Origin: an uncultured Bacteroidota bacterium
GTDB taxonomy: Bacteria; Bacteroidota; Bacteroidia; Bacteroidales; P3
Reading direction: 5' to 3'
Assembly: GCA_902778925.1 (NCBI GenBank)
Contig: CACYZN010000009.1
Span: 1 to 64,000 of the forward strand
DNA length: 64,000 nucleotides
A model generated the notes under the pieces. It had not been told where the DNA came from. It ran no database searches and worked only from the letters and a program-made list of their open reading frames with translations. A program made the translations under genes and the position numbers. How positions within the stretch are numbered: position 1 is the first letter of the stretch; each line of letters begins with the position of its first letter. Below are positions 58,101 through 64,000 of this stretch, in pieces.

Positions 58101-60393
58101 AGAAGCAGAAGGCGTGATTTACAGCCTTCTGGTCGACACATCGAGTTTCCAACTGCTCATGATGAACTATGCCGCAGTACTTCAAGACCCACAGCACGCC
58201 ACAGTCGATCAACCACGCTTCCGCCTAGAACTTCTCGACTCTACATTCCACATAATAGACTCTGCTTGCACCAGCGCCGACTTCATCGCCGACCAAAGTC
58301 TCGGTTGGAACACCGCACCCGACGGAGTGCTCTGGAAGGACTGGACCTCAGTCGGTATTGATCTCACTGCTCATGCCAACGAGCAAGTATATGTTCGCCT
58401 TACCACTTTCGACTGCAACGAAGGTAGTCACTATGGCTATGCTTACTTCACCCTTGAATGCCGTCCAAAGCAAATTGAAACAAGCAGTTGTGGCGACATA
58501 ATCACCAACACTCTAACAGCCCCTGCCGGCTTCAACTACCGATGGTATAAGTCAAACAATCCATTAACAGTAGGAACCACCCAGAGCATTACTATTCCTT
58601 CGGAAGATATTATGTACCACTGCGACCTCTCGTTTATCGACAACCCAGCATGTACATTTACCCTCAGCGCTTACGGCGGCACACGATACCCCATGGCAAG
58701 CTTCGACACCGCAATGTATATCGACAGTTGCCTATTCCACGTCAGTTTCACCAACACCAGCACAATCTCAGTAGACCACATCACACCCATGCCAGGAAGC
58801 AGCTGTGAAAGTGCCTATTGGGATTTCGGCAACGGTGAAACCAGCACCGGTTACCATGCCTCGACCGTTTACAGCACTCCAGGAACTTATACGGTCAAAC
58901 TAATTAGTGGCATCGCAGAACATGAATGCGAAGACACTGCCATAATGTTGCTGCATCTCATTCTTCCCGACAATATGATGCCCAGCGACACTGTCATTAC
59001 ATCCATCTGCGACAACCAGTTTTATCATTTTTACAACACCAATCTCAATCAGCCTGGCACTTACTACAAGACAACACCCACTGATGAAGTATGCGACAGC
59101 CTACACGTCCTATATCTCGACGTACGTGCTACAAGCAATAGCGATACAACCGCTCATGCTTGCGATAGCATTACATGGCGAGGTAACACTTATCCTGCAT
59201 CAGGCGACTACATAACTCCCTCTGTAGGTTTCAACGCAGTTGGTTGTGACAGTACTGTTACACTACACCTTACAGTAACCCCGAATTTCGACACTGTCGA
59301 TTCTATTGTTATCTGTCCGGGTTACCCCTTCTTATACCACAACATCGACTATGCCGGTCCCACAAGCTTTGACACAAACCTGTATACACGCCACGACTGC
59401 GACTCTATTATACATGTCACATTACTACCCCGCGACCCATCCTACCACATTTACCCGCTCTATTCGTTCGACTCTACCAATTGGAGTCCCATAGACTCAG
59501 CCATTATTGGGTGTACCCCTGACACCCTTTTCTTCAAGGACACCACCCCAGGTTTACCTCTCTACCAATGGATATATTCATCGTCCGATACTATCTTCAC
59601 CTCCACTAACGACAGTTTCTCGGTATCCTATCTCAAGGGAAGCGACTCGCTGGCGGCACTTGCCTCTATCGTCATAACCGACATCTATGGATGCCACGAC
59701 ACTATGGCTTGGCCAATCTTGATGTTCCAATCACCAGTAGCCGAGTTCGAATGGGCACCGACCAATCCGCCTATGCACAACCCCGAGGCTGCCTTTATCA
59801 ACCTCACCTACCAACCCGACACCTTGCGCTACCTATGGAATATCCAGAAGGCCGTCGGCGGTGCCTACGACACCTCAACCCTCTTCGCCCCCTTCTATCA
59901 CTGGGGCGCTGAGGGGGAAAACATGGCTGGCGACTACCGCGTTGTCCTTACCGCTTTTTGGGATCACTCCATCGACACCATGATGTACGGCGACTGGTTC
60001 AATGACTCACTCGCAACTCCTTTCCACTATCTGCTCCCATCGCTCCACTATCCCATCACTCACACTTGTATCGACAGCACCGACAATATTGTTACTATCA
60101 CTAATGAATACCTCCAGTTCCCCAACCTCGTTACACCAAACGGAGATGGCAATAACGACACATGGAAGGTCGTCAATCTAATTGAGTTTGGCAACTACTC
60201 GATGAACGAACTCTGGATTTACGACCGCTGGGGTGTACTGGTATACCATGTGAAGAATATAACCACAGAGGAGCAATTCTGGGATCCCAATAGTACCAAC
60301 AGCCCCGATGGTACATACTACTATCGATTCCTTGCCCGCAGCCTATATGGGTCTGTAAAACGCAACGGATTGATAGAAGTACTTAGAGATTAA
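52174..60393 (+). CDS. Giant multidomain secreted protein with type B T9SS sorting domain
   Basis: A 2739-aa protein. The signal peptide ends ATAASAQ. Residues about 30-150 form a CUB-like domain (VIYDDGGPSDDYSNSFEGW ... TISGNYDTEGGYDRININDG). Then come five or six copies of a MAM/jelly-roll plus fibronectin-III-like pair, each starting with a Cys-containing FD or FDNAD-type phrase (YCETFDTPLLDDW, YCLDFDNADYMPSVPKQW, CINFDTVTVGTAPRNW) and ending in a VYIDNVEIENC-type strand. A PKD domain is near 2190-2250 (YWDFGNGETSTGYHASTVYS), then GCDSTVTLHLTV repeats shared with the 22216 and 24670 proteins, and a gliding-type tail (FPNLVTPNGDGNNDTWKVVN, LWIYDRWGVLVYHV). It is probably a surface adhesin. 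GC falls from about 65% near the start to about 45% near the end. Confidence 0.9.
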   Translation: MTRYRHIIRLLSLAMALLGATAASAQLQTTMVNGDTIHISACQATSGVIYDDGGPSDDYSNSFEGWVAIEASAGITITISGNYDTEGGYDRININDGDYNLLEYLSGAGALEASSTTGVLIVHFKTDGSGRHSGFALNWAVEGITYSCSNSVSALSAGTITNHSVALSWTADNAAGPFTVTYNGRSIGGITTTSYTLDGLASGTFYNISVVPTASVQSLCCGDYITLRTACGNSTLPIEEGFEGIVETGFPECWVEYRNFDQEPKPQIVAAQRHSGQRSLMLSAGPNTTSGHMAVVASQPVDEAGPYHVTLWLMASHSGTNIEIGTCDTTSDEGSSFGFIPQTSLNLYNNGTWQRHTFVWTPGATGRRLALRMRQDQQSGGGRRVYIDNVEIENCGVEDLAVSQIDETSMVLSWALRGTPTCRVGVRHVGGALDELVFNNAVSPLTINGLTANTRYQITVYPDCGTTKGIPRSTIARTIIAGIPADSLCADFHYENGESELPSDWTFFTTNNHSYFYRYDYRYLAYYVNNSSQTEGYMVSPRLSGLAGKDVAVRFNSANDGRYIIVGTMYHPDDTSTFVPVDTIVTFYSNYEHGDSTVVVSIPSTSTGRHLALKFCSQYYWYEHTFIAGIQVGTRLIVDDHVIHRRATEMVFDLGDTYDTVYLRYCRDNDPYQIDTFYNTRRPIVDNLTPSSYYQFTFYRPGTKPCDARTIRTYTTGEDYDTTYCETFDTPLLDDWRYYSWETTDWVSNRPRITYRNLSPYHAENTLEMASWGFDWGHRTRTAIADVPTDSNTVLSFFVTDNMASSDMVVYLVNERYVNRGDMYHVVDTIHMHNNGQRRHYSLPLPSDSTLFFNRIVLHYLHHDEYNLQNAFIDNLQLSHAAYGNMGILNIGYDTATISFDTLYGADSLEVMIIGDSTIYTIAASHIDSIGLGGLDTGTLYFVYARPQDEGCFSYAGYFITNSNVTCVGDYCYNNCFPFTGLLSDELPYHWAATDGTIITNDDRLQMNAGAAVATNPILTIDGALFTLRGASAVHNDTVLVGYLPQDSIDIDSTHFSLATLQPFITIVDTLVLDTVWQSYITRLSTPGVDSVRLCIIAGNGLLTTDNIGWNTCLKVDFEVDGNTLVCTVADDPSAHYMLYVTDSEGDDNHEVEVFESPYRLQDLKLGTKYYVTYRCLHTDTTCSPIAEFTTGNTTPLPYCLDFDNADYMPSVPKQWTYIDPNPMNNLRIDMNGPSVYAPFSSYSTWTYTILPLFEADSSMSMYIYLSHGINEIGYLANGMDTSSFVTLESMSYTYREFYIDYSQYTDKHIAIRHRGGEPLYIYRIHVQELPLVEYRMLAYNNLEVTASNNKPYYITYTGDWSSTKTTVTVDTNVFLLTCDRTYYTDIQPTDSLGNNCNNHQYFDLSTRNTLPACYNNSNDYWVNTGHSWHIKYYGSASYRSEFNGNDWTYTPFFYTALYNDGIIALADSDVDSVRHLFMSFSFTSGLLEDSLEIGVLDDALDEQSFTPVDTVVYTLEDNGWQHAYVSFENYSGNGRWVAFRHRGLCSDCSNETRLYIDTLSLSSCPSAVATASLRRWNQVIIDAELDDKVDFDPFVLVYGPDDGSGTDTMVLITQLPTILVLSPETPYHFNFWCDSNYTGCSTTQHVKTLTAPLSVPSCINFDTVTVGTAPRNWNRFNTAIVVGDEISHTGNNSLEIPIGLRSYIATPDIDIDSLGHLAVSLWFKVEDIADRLVVGTMSDPTDLSTFHPLRTLSAESVNQWHRALVEFSDAPSGHYFLALRARSNKSASTSRNIYVDDIYLDTCGAFNIRVQRAEFDAITLEWSQVGNPSMTIEVIEDSVVIRTITPTTHPATIADLTTHHNYKFRFTSSCNSTTDYCTTNYVDSVSLVTPSEGRGCVNPTDLYSAQATFFRGTYQNPYSAAGAIDFGSADPESRHTVHYDTTERDQRTNGLLRTIPEGYTSSVRLGNWNTNLLHPEAEGVIYSLLVDTSSFQLLMMNYAAVLQDPQHATVDQPRFRLELLDSTFHIIDSACTSADFIADQSLGWNTAPDGVLWKDWTSVGIDLTAHANEQVYVRLTTFDCNEGSHYGYAYFTLECRPKQIETSSCGDIITNTLTAPAGFNYRWYKSNNPLTVGTTQSITIPSEDIMYHCDLSFIDNPACTFTLSAYGGTRYPMASFDTAMYIDSCLFHVSFTNTSTISVDHITPMPGSSCESAYWDFGNGETSTGYHASTVYSTPGTYTVKLISGIAEHECEDTAIMLLHLILPDNMMPSDTVITSICDNQFYHFYNTNLNQPGTYYKTTPTDEVCDSLHVLYLDVRATSNSDTTAHACDSITWRGNTYPASGDYITPSVGFNAVGCDSTVTLHLTVTPNFDTVDSIVICPGYPFLYHNIDYAGPTSFDTNLYTRHDCDSIIHVTLLPRDPSYHIYPLYSFDSTNWSPIDSAIIGCTPDTLFFKDTTPGLPLYQWIYSSSDTIFTSTNDSFSVSYLKGSDSLAALASIVITDIYGCHDTMAWPILMFQSPVAEFEWAPTNPPMHNPEAAFINLTYQPDTLRYLWNIQKAVGGAYDTSTLFAPFYHWGAEGENMAGDYRVVLTAFWDHSIDTMMYGDWFNDSLATPFHYLLPSLHYPITHTCIDSTDNIVTITNEYLQFPNLVTPNGDGNNDTWKVVNLIEFGNYSMNELWIYDRWGVLVYHVKNITTEEQFWDPNSTNSPDGTYYYRFLARSLYGSVKRNGLIEVLRD

Positions 60394-60445
60394 CGCCTTA
60401 AAACAATCACCACAATTAGGTATTGCCCACACTAAAAAATGGATG

Positions 60446-60550
60446 TACTTTTGCAGTTGAAAATGGAGGAAATACTAAGCCATCTGTAATCCATTTTTGT
60501 TTTAGGATTAATAGCAATAGAGACCGCACATTGTCTGCGGTCTCTTTGTT
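60446..60550 (+). ncRNA. Candidate small RNA: promoter plus terminator, no open frame
   Basis: TACTTTTG at 60446-60453 matches TAnnTTTG, with TTG at 60423-60425 and a 20-nt spacer. About 66 bp downstream, AGAGACCGCA (60519-60528) pairs with TGCGGTCTCT (60536-60545) and is followed by TTGTTT, a good intrinsic terminator. Together they would make an RNA of about 90 nt. The alternative is that the hairpin merely ends the giant gene's transcript and the promoter match is chance. Confidence 0.4.
60519..60550 (+). terminator. Intrinsic terminator after the giant gene
   Basis: A 10-bp stem (60519-60528 with 60536-60545), 7-nt loop, and T-rich tail TTTGTTT. It is the first terminator downstream of the giant gene's stop at 60393. 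The remaining 60551-60727 shows no gene; a 96-codon open frame there has no family features. Confidence 0.75.
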
Positions 60551-60727
60551 TCATCGTCATGCGCCTCTCGGCTGCAGTGGCGTCAAGACTCTCTATTATC
60601 TCGTAACTGTCGTCTATCTAGTAACAACTCAATACTGGCCAGCAGATAATTATAGTCATCACGATTTCCCGCCATACATCCTCCGATACAAGACAAAGCC
60701 CCCCCCAGACTAACTTTGGACTAAAAG

Positions 60728-60773
60728 GTCTCCGCACACCACCCTGACTGAGGCAAGGGCAATGTGCGGAGAC
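60728..60773 (-). terminator. Intrinsic terminator of aspS
   Basis: GTCTCCGCACA (60728-60738) pairs over 11 bp with TGTGCGGAGAC (60763-60773). On the minus strand the stem is followed by CTTTTAG, fitting termination of the aspS transcript 26 bp after its stop codon. The arm shares CCGCACA with the plus-strand terminator at 60519. Confidence 0.75.
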
Positions 60774-60799
60774 GCATGGAATGAATCAGTGCCTTAAAG

Positions 60800-62554
60800 T
60801 TATTTCACTTCGACCTTAATGCAGAGTTCATCAAGCTGTTCCTGACTGATAGGCGACGGCGATTGGCTCATCACGTCGCGGCCAGAGTTATTCTTCGGGA
60901 AGGCGATAAAGTCGCGTATCGAGTCGGCACCGGCGAAGATGGAGCAGAGACGGTCGAAGCCGAAGGCCAGGCCGGCGTGTGGCGGTGCGCCGTATGTGAA
61001 GGCATCCATCAAGAAACCAAACTGGGCGGCCGCACTCTCGTCGGTAAAGCCCAGGGTGTGGAACATCTTGTTCTGCAAAGTACGGTCGTGGATACGGATA
61101 GAGCCGCCTCCTACCTCGGTACCGTTCATCACGATGTCATAAGCGTTAGCACGTATGTCGCCCCATTTCGACGGGTCGTCGAGCAGAGGCTCGTCCTCGG
61201 GCTTGGGTGCGGTGAAGGGGTGGTGCATGGCGTAGAAGCGCTGCGTCTCATCGTCCCACTCGAGCAATGGAAAGTCGATAACCCAGAGGGGCGCGAACTT
61301 ATGCGGGTCGCGCAAGCCGAGCTGCTGGCCCATCTCAAGGCGCAGGGCGCAGAGCTGAGTGCGTGTTTTCATGGCGGGGCCACAGAGCAGCAACATCAGA
61401 TCGCCAGGCTTGGCACCCATCTTATCGGCGATGATTTTCAGAGACTCAGCATCATAGAACTTGTCGACCGAAGACTTGAAGCTGCCATCTGCGTTATATT
61501 TGATATAAACCATGCCGCCGGCACCCACCTGCGGACGCTTGACGAAGTCGGTCAGCGCATCGAGCTGCTTGCGTGTATATTCTGCACAGCCTTCAGCCAC
61601 GATACCCACCACTAGCTCGGCGTTGTCGAAGAGGCCGAAGCCATGGCCTTTGACCACATCAGTCACCTCTTTAAACTCCATGCCAAAGCGGATATCAGGT
61701 TTGTCGGAGCCGTAGAGGCGCATGGCGTCGTGCCATGTCATACGCGGGAATTGGTCGAACTCTATACCCTTCATCTCTTTGAAGAGATGCTTGGCCAAAC
61801 CTTCAAACATGTTGAGCACGTCCTCCTGGTGTACAAAGCTCATTTCGCAGTCTATCTGTGTGAACTCTGGCTGTCGGTCGGCACGCAGGTCCTCGTCGCG
61901 GAAGCATCGCACAATCTGGAAATAACGGTCCATGCCGGCCACCATCAGCAGCTGTTTGTACTGCTGCGGACTCTGCGGCAGGGCATAGAACTCGCCCGGG
62001 TTCATGCGGCTGGGCACCACGAAGTCGCGGGCACCTTCAGGGGTGCTCTTGATGAGCATGGGTGTCTCTATCTCCAGAAAGTCTCGGTCGGAAAGATAGT
62101 TGCGTACCAGCATAGCCATCTTGTGGCGCATAACGAGATTGTTGCGCACGGGATTGCGGCGTATGTCAAGATAGCGGTACTTCATGCGGAGGTCGTCGCC
62201 TCCGTCGCTCTGGTCCTCGATGGTGAAGGGCGGCGTTTTGGCCTCATTGAGGATTGTGAGGGTAGCCACCTCTATCTCTATTTCTCCCGTTGGTATTTTT
62301 GAGTTCTTCGAGCTGCGCTCGATGACCTTTCCAGTCACCTGGACGACATATTCGCGTCCCAGCTTGCGGGCTTGCTCACAGAGAGGGGCGTTGGTCTCCA
62401 TGTTGAACGCCAACTGCGTGATGCCATATCGGTCGCGCAGGTCGATGAATGTCATGCCGCCGAGGTCGCGCGAACGCTGCACCCAGCCGGCCAAGGTCAC
62501 TGTCTGTCCCACATTGGCGAGGCGTAACTCGCCACAAGTATTAGTTCTATACAT
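60800..62554 (-). CDS. aspS: Aspartyl-tRNA synthetase
   Basis: A 584-aa class II synthetase. It has the OB-fold anticodon domain ([32 protein letters not shown]), motif 1 near [25 protein letters not shown], motif 2 [29 protein letters not shown], the bacterial GAD insertion domain ([23 protein letters not shown]) and motif 3 [28 protein letters not shown]. Length and order match the bacterial type. A TATCTTTG promoter lies upstream and a terminator downstream. Confidence 0.97.
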   Translation of the reverse strand: MYRTNTCGELRLANVGQTVTLAGWVQRSRDLGGMTFIDLRDRYGITQLAFNMETNAPLCEQARKLGREYVVQVTGKVIERSSKNSKIPTGEIEIEVATLTILNEAKTPPFTIEDQSDGGDDLRMKYRYLDIRRNPVRNNLVMRHKMAMLVRNYLSDRDFLEIETPMLIKSTPEGARDFVVPSRMNPGEFYALPQSPQQYKQLLMVAGMDRYFQIVRCFRDEDLRADRQPEFTQIDCEMSFVHQEDVLNMFEGLAKHLFKEMKGIEFDQFPRMTWHDAMRLYGSDKPDIRFGMEFKEVTDVVKGHGFGLFDNAELVVGIVAEGCAEYTRKQLDALTDFVKRPQVGAGGMVYIKYNADGSFKSSVDKFYDAESLKIIADKMGAKPGDLMLLLCGPAMKTRTQLCALRLEMGQQLGLRDPHKFAPLWVIDFPLLEWDDETQRFYAMHHPFTAPKPEDEPLLDDPSKWGDIRANAYDIVMNGTEVGGGSIRIHDRTLQNKMFHTLGFTDESAAAQFGFLMDAFTYGAPPHAGLAFGFDRLCSIFAGADSIRDFIAFPKNNSGRDVMSQSPSPISQEQLDELCIKVEVK

Positions 62555-62589
62555 CGTTACGTACTATTTTCTTTATCTGTATTGGTTTG

Positions 62590-62597
62590 CAAAGATA
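62590..62597 (-). promoter_or_regulatory. Promoter of aspS (TATCTTTG)
   Basis: The minus strand reads TATCTTTG at 62597-62590, 35 bp upstream of the aspS ATG, in the 67-bp gap to the upstream endonuclease-family gene. Confidence 0.72.
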
Positions 62598-62621
62598 CAC
62601 ATTTTCTGCATATCGACAAAA

Positions 62622-63608
62622 CTATTCTTTTCTGTTCAGCCGCAACAATAGCGGCAAGTGGTCGCTTAGGCCGCCTTCATAGTGCGGACCTTGGTAGGTG
62701 CGCTTGGGCCGCATTCCTGGGCGACCAGTCTCCCCGATGAGCAGGTGGTCGTACTTCAAAAGCTTCAGCTTTCTCACCTGCCAACTGTTGTCAGCCAATA
62801 GGAACATCTGGTCTATGTAGTCCCATTGCCCCTGGTATTTGTGGCTGCCCAGGTCCGATGGTAGACGGTGGGTGAGATTGCGTATGCCCTCGGGACTGAT
62901 GCTGTCGGTGCCAAACCCCATGCCCAGCGCAATTGCCTCTTCATCGGCAGTACTGTTCATGTCGCCCATGGCAATGACTGCTGAGCCGGGATGCTGCCGG
63001 CCTAGTTCGAGCATGAGGGCGCGAACCCGACGGGCTATCTCTAGCCGCCTCACGTCGGACTCTTCCCCTCCTTTCTTCGATGGCCAGTGGTTGAGCACAA
63101 GACACACGCTGTCGCCTTCGGCACTAACTCCTTCCACAACAAGGATGTCGCGGGTGTAGAAGCCATTGGCACTGTCGGACACTTGCACCGGACGACTTGC
63201 GGTGACCGAGAAACGGTCGGTGCGGTAGATGAGGGCCACATCGATGCCACGCCGGTCGGGCGAGTCGTAATGAACATAGCGGTAGGGCACCTGCACCAAC
63301 GGCGTGCCCTGGCACAGTTCACGTAGCACGTACTTGTTTTCCACCTCGGCCAACCCCACCACATCGGGCAGGTCCATCATGGCCAGGGTCTTGTATATAC
63401 CCTGCAATTTGGCATTCAGTTTACGGCGAGTCCAATGACGGTCGCCTTGCGGGGTAAACTCGTCGTCGTTGGTCGCAGGGTCATCGCGCAGGTCGAACAG
63501 ATTTTCCACATTCCACCATGCGACCGACAACACTGTTTGACGTTCTTGCGCGTTGAGCATCGGGGGTAGAAGCAGTATGAGCAACAGTGCAGTGCAGGCG
63601 CGTGTCAT
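62622..63608 (-). CDS. Endonuclease/exonuclease/phosphatase-family secreted protein
   Basis: A 328-aa protein with signal peptide MTRACTALLLILLLPPMLNAQ. The EEP fold is shown by VLSVAWWNVENLFDLRDDPATNDDEF (metal-binding Asn and Glu), LPDVVGLAEVENKYVL, GIDVALIYRTDRF, VCLVLNHWPSK (His), IAMGDMNSTADEEA (Asp-x-Asn) and EGGLSDHLPLLLRLN (SDH). It is probably a periplasmic metal-dependent nuclease or phosphodiesterase; the substrate is unknown. The ATG overlaps the stop of the upstream membrane protein gene (ATGA). Confidence 0.88.
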   Translation of the reverse strand: MTRACTALLLILLLPPMLNAQERQTVLSVAWWNVENLFDLRDDPATNDDEFTPQGDRHWTRRKLNAKLQGIYKTLAMMDLPDVVGLAEVENKYVLRELCQGTPLVQVPYRYVHYDSPDRRGIDVALIYRTDRFSVTASRPVQVSDSANGFYTRDILVVEGVSAEGDSVCLVLNHWPSKKGGEESDVRRLEIARRVRALMLELGRQHPGSAVIAMGDMNSTADEEAIALGMGFGTDSISPEGIRNLTHRLPSDLGSHKYQGQWDYIDQMFLLADNSWQVRKLKLLKYDHLLIGETGRPGMRPKRTYQGPHYEGGLSDHLPLLLRLNRKE

Positions 63609-64000
63609 TCGGCTGCAGGTGCATCGGCTTCGGCGGCCTCGGCCACAGGAGCATCGATAACAGGCGCCTCGGCGGCTACGGCATCGACGGCCACCTCGGC
63701 GGCAACAGTTTCGGTCTCGACAGGTTTGGGCTGCCATACCCAGCGGTGCTGCGTCAGCCTGAATCCCACAACGAACAAAGCCGCCAGCACCACAAGCCAG
63801 ATGAGGCATTTCTTCCACCATGCCATCTTCTTCTCGGCAAAGGGGTCTTTCATAACAACCTTGGGATACTTGGCTACCGATGTCAAAGTGGCGCCGAAGA
63901 CGGTGTTGACCTTTATCTTCGAGTTTATGGCCCAACCGTTGGCATTCAGCACTGGACCCAGGTTTCGCCTACGCAGTTTGAGCCAAGCCAACAGCATCGA
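63605..64000 (-). CDS. Membrane protein, C-terminal part (cut by window edge)
   Basis: At least 131 codons, open to the right edge. The visible part has LRRRNLGPVLNANGWAINSKIKVNTVFGATLTSVAKYPKVVMKDPF, one membrane span (CLIWLVVLAALFVVGFRL) and an Ala/Glu/Val-rich tail (VAAEVAVDAVAAEAPVIDAP). The ANGWAIN stretch looks conserved-family-like, but I cannot name the family with confidence. Since an ATG at 63997 is internal to the open frame, the true start may lie outside the window. Confidence 0.6.
   Translation of the reverse strand, partial: SMLLAWLKLRRRNLGPVLNANGWAINSKIKVNTVFGATLTSVAKYPKVVMKDPFAEKKMAWWKKCLIWLVVLAALFVVGFRLTQHRWVWQPKPVETETVAAEVAVDAVAAEAPVIDAPVAEAAEADAPAAE

Noticed and set aside
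60423..60713. A 96-codon open frame after the giant gene
   Set aside because: It runs through an intrinsic terminator, has no signal or motif, and its codon pattern does not match neighbouring genes.
1..64000. tRNA, rRNA or riboswitch genes
   Set aside because: I looked for T-arm and acceptor patterns and common riboswitch cores and saw none convincing. A covariance-model scan would be needed to exclude them.

Overview
The window looks like a chromosomal segment of a GC-rich anaerobic Bacteroidales-type bacterium. Four things point there. Many gene starts are preceded by the Bacteroidetes promoter core TAnnTTTG. Three proteins end in type IX secretion (type B, gliding-associated) sorting domains, and there is a GldH-like lipoprotein. 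The topoisomerase IV A subunit, DUF4956 and DUF3857 proteins have Bacteroidetes-style architecture. A HydF maturase suggests [FeFe] hydrogenase metabolism. I saw no rRNA, tRNA, CRISPR array, integrase or insertion sequence. Nearly all of the DNA is vertically inherited-looking housekeeping sequence in tight operons with ATGA/GTGA overlaps.

Layout. 1-464: start of glyA (-), its promoter and a palindromic repeat. 465-1643: an outer-membrane protein. 1640-8676 (-): MFS transporter, hydF, folA, cinA, DUF486 and a shortened lipoprotein beta-mannosidase in one operon. 8772-12486 (-): msrC and a 1087-aa iron-sulfur flavoprotein fusion. 13006-21814 (+): topA, a GT2/sugar-phosphotransferase fusion, an OMP, coaD, recG, a truncated acetyltransferase and mltG. 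22216-30548 (+): two paralogous T9SS-exported proteins, asd, gldH-like and uvrC. 30933-38762 (-): hflX, a glycosyltransferase, parC, lepB and a second glycosyltransferase. 39094-45177 (+): META-type lipoprotein, NUDIX, dprA, a secreted protein, VTC polyphosphate-polymerase domain, DUF4956, MORN lipoprotein and cca. 45449-48941 (+): two DUF3857/transglutaminase proteins. 49009-51561 (-): HerA-like ATPase and a beta-barrel. 52174-60393 (+): a 2739-aa multidomain T9SS adhesin-like protein. 60800-64000 (-): aspS, an endonuclease/phosphatase-family protein and the end of a membrane protein.

The most unusual content is two superimposed families of repeats. Family 1 is intergenic: seven elements (E1-E7) of about 100-200 bp, made of a long palindrome whose arms are tandem 11-bp units. 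Two unit types occur on one shared core, with GC-rich outer arms, and five of the seven carry an asymmetric flank that always faces the 5' side of a gene. They occupy all four divergent transcription boundaries and three others. Family 2 lies inside genes: short hairpins or half-hairpins built from about 7-bp words (GGAGAAC, GGAGAGT, GGTGAAA, GGAATGA and relatives), inserted in frame into conserved enzymes (FAD oxidoreductase, RecG, Asd, UvrC, a glycosyltransferase, CCA-adding enzyme twice, and probably MltG and an acetyltransferase). Unrelated proteins share the same inserted peptide in the same reading frame, for example KGETDExxHLSPxTSxPSP in the flavoprotein and the CCA enzyme, and APHSPLSTLRSPL in the glycosyltransferase and the CCA enzyme. 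This resembles, in principle, the in-frame palindromic elements known from Rickettsia. I recognise no named family in this sequence.
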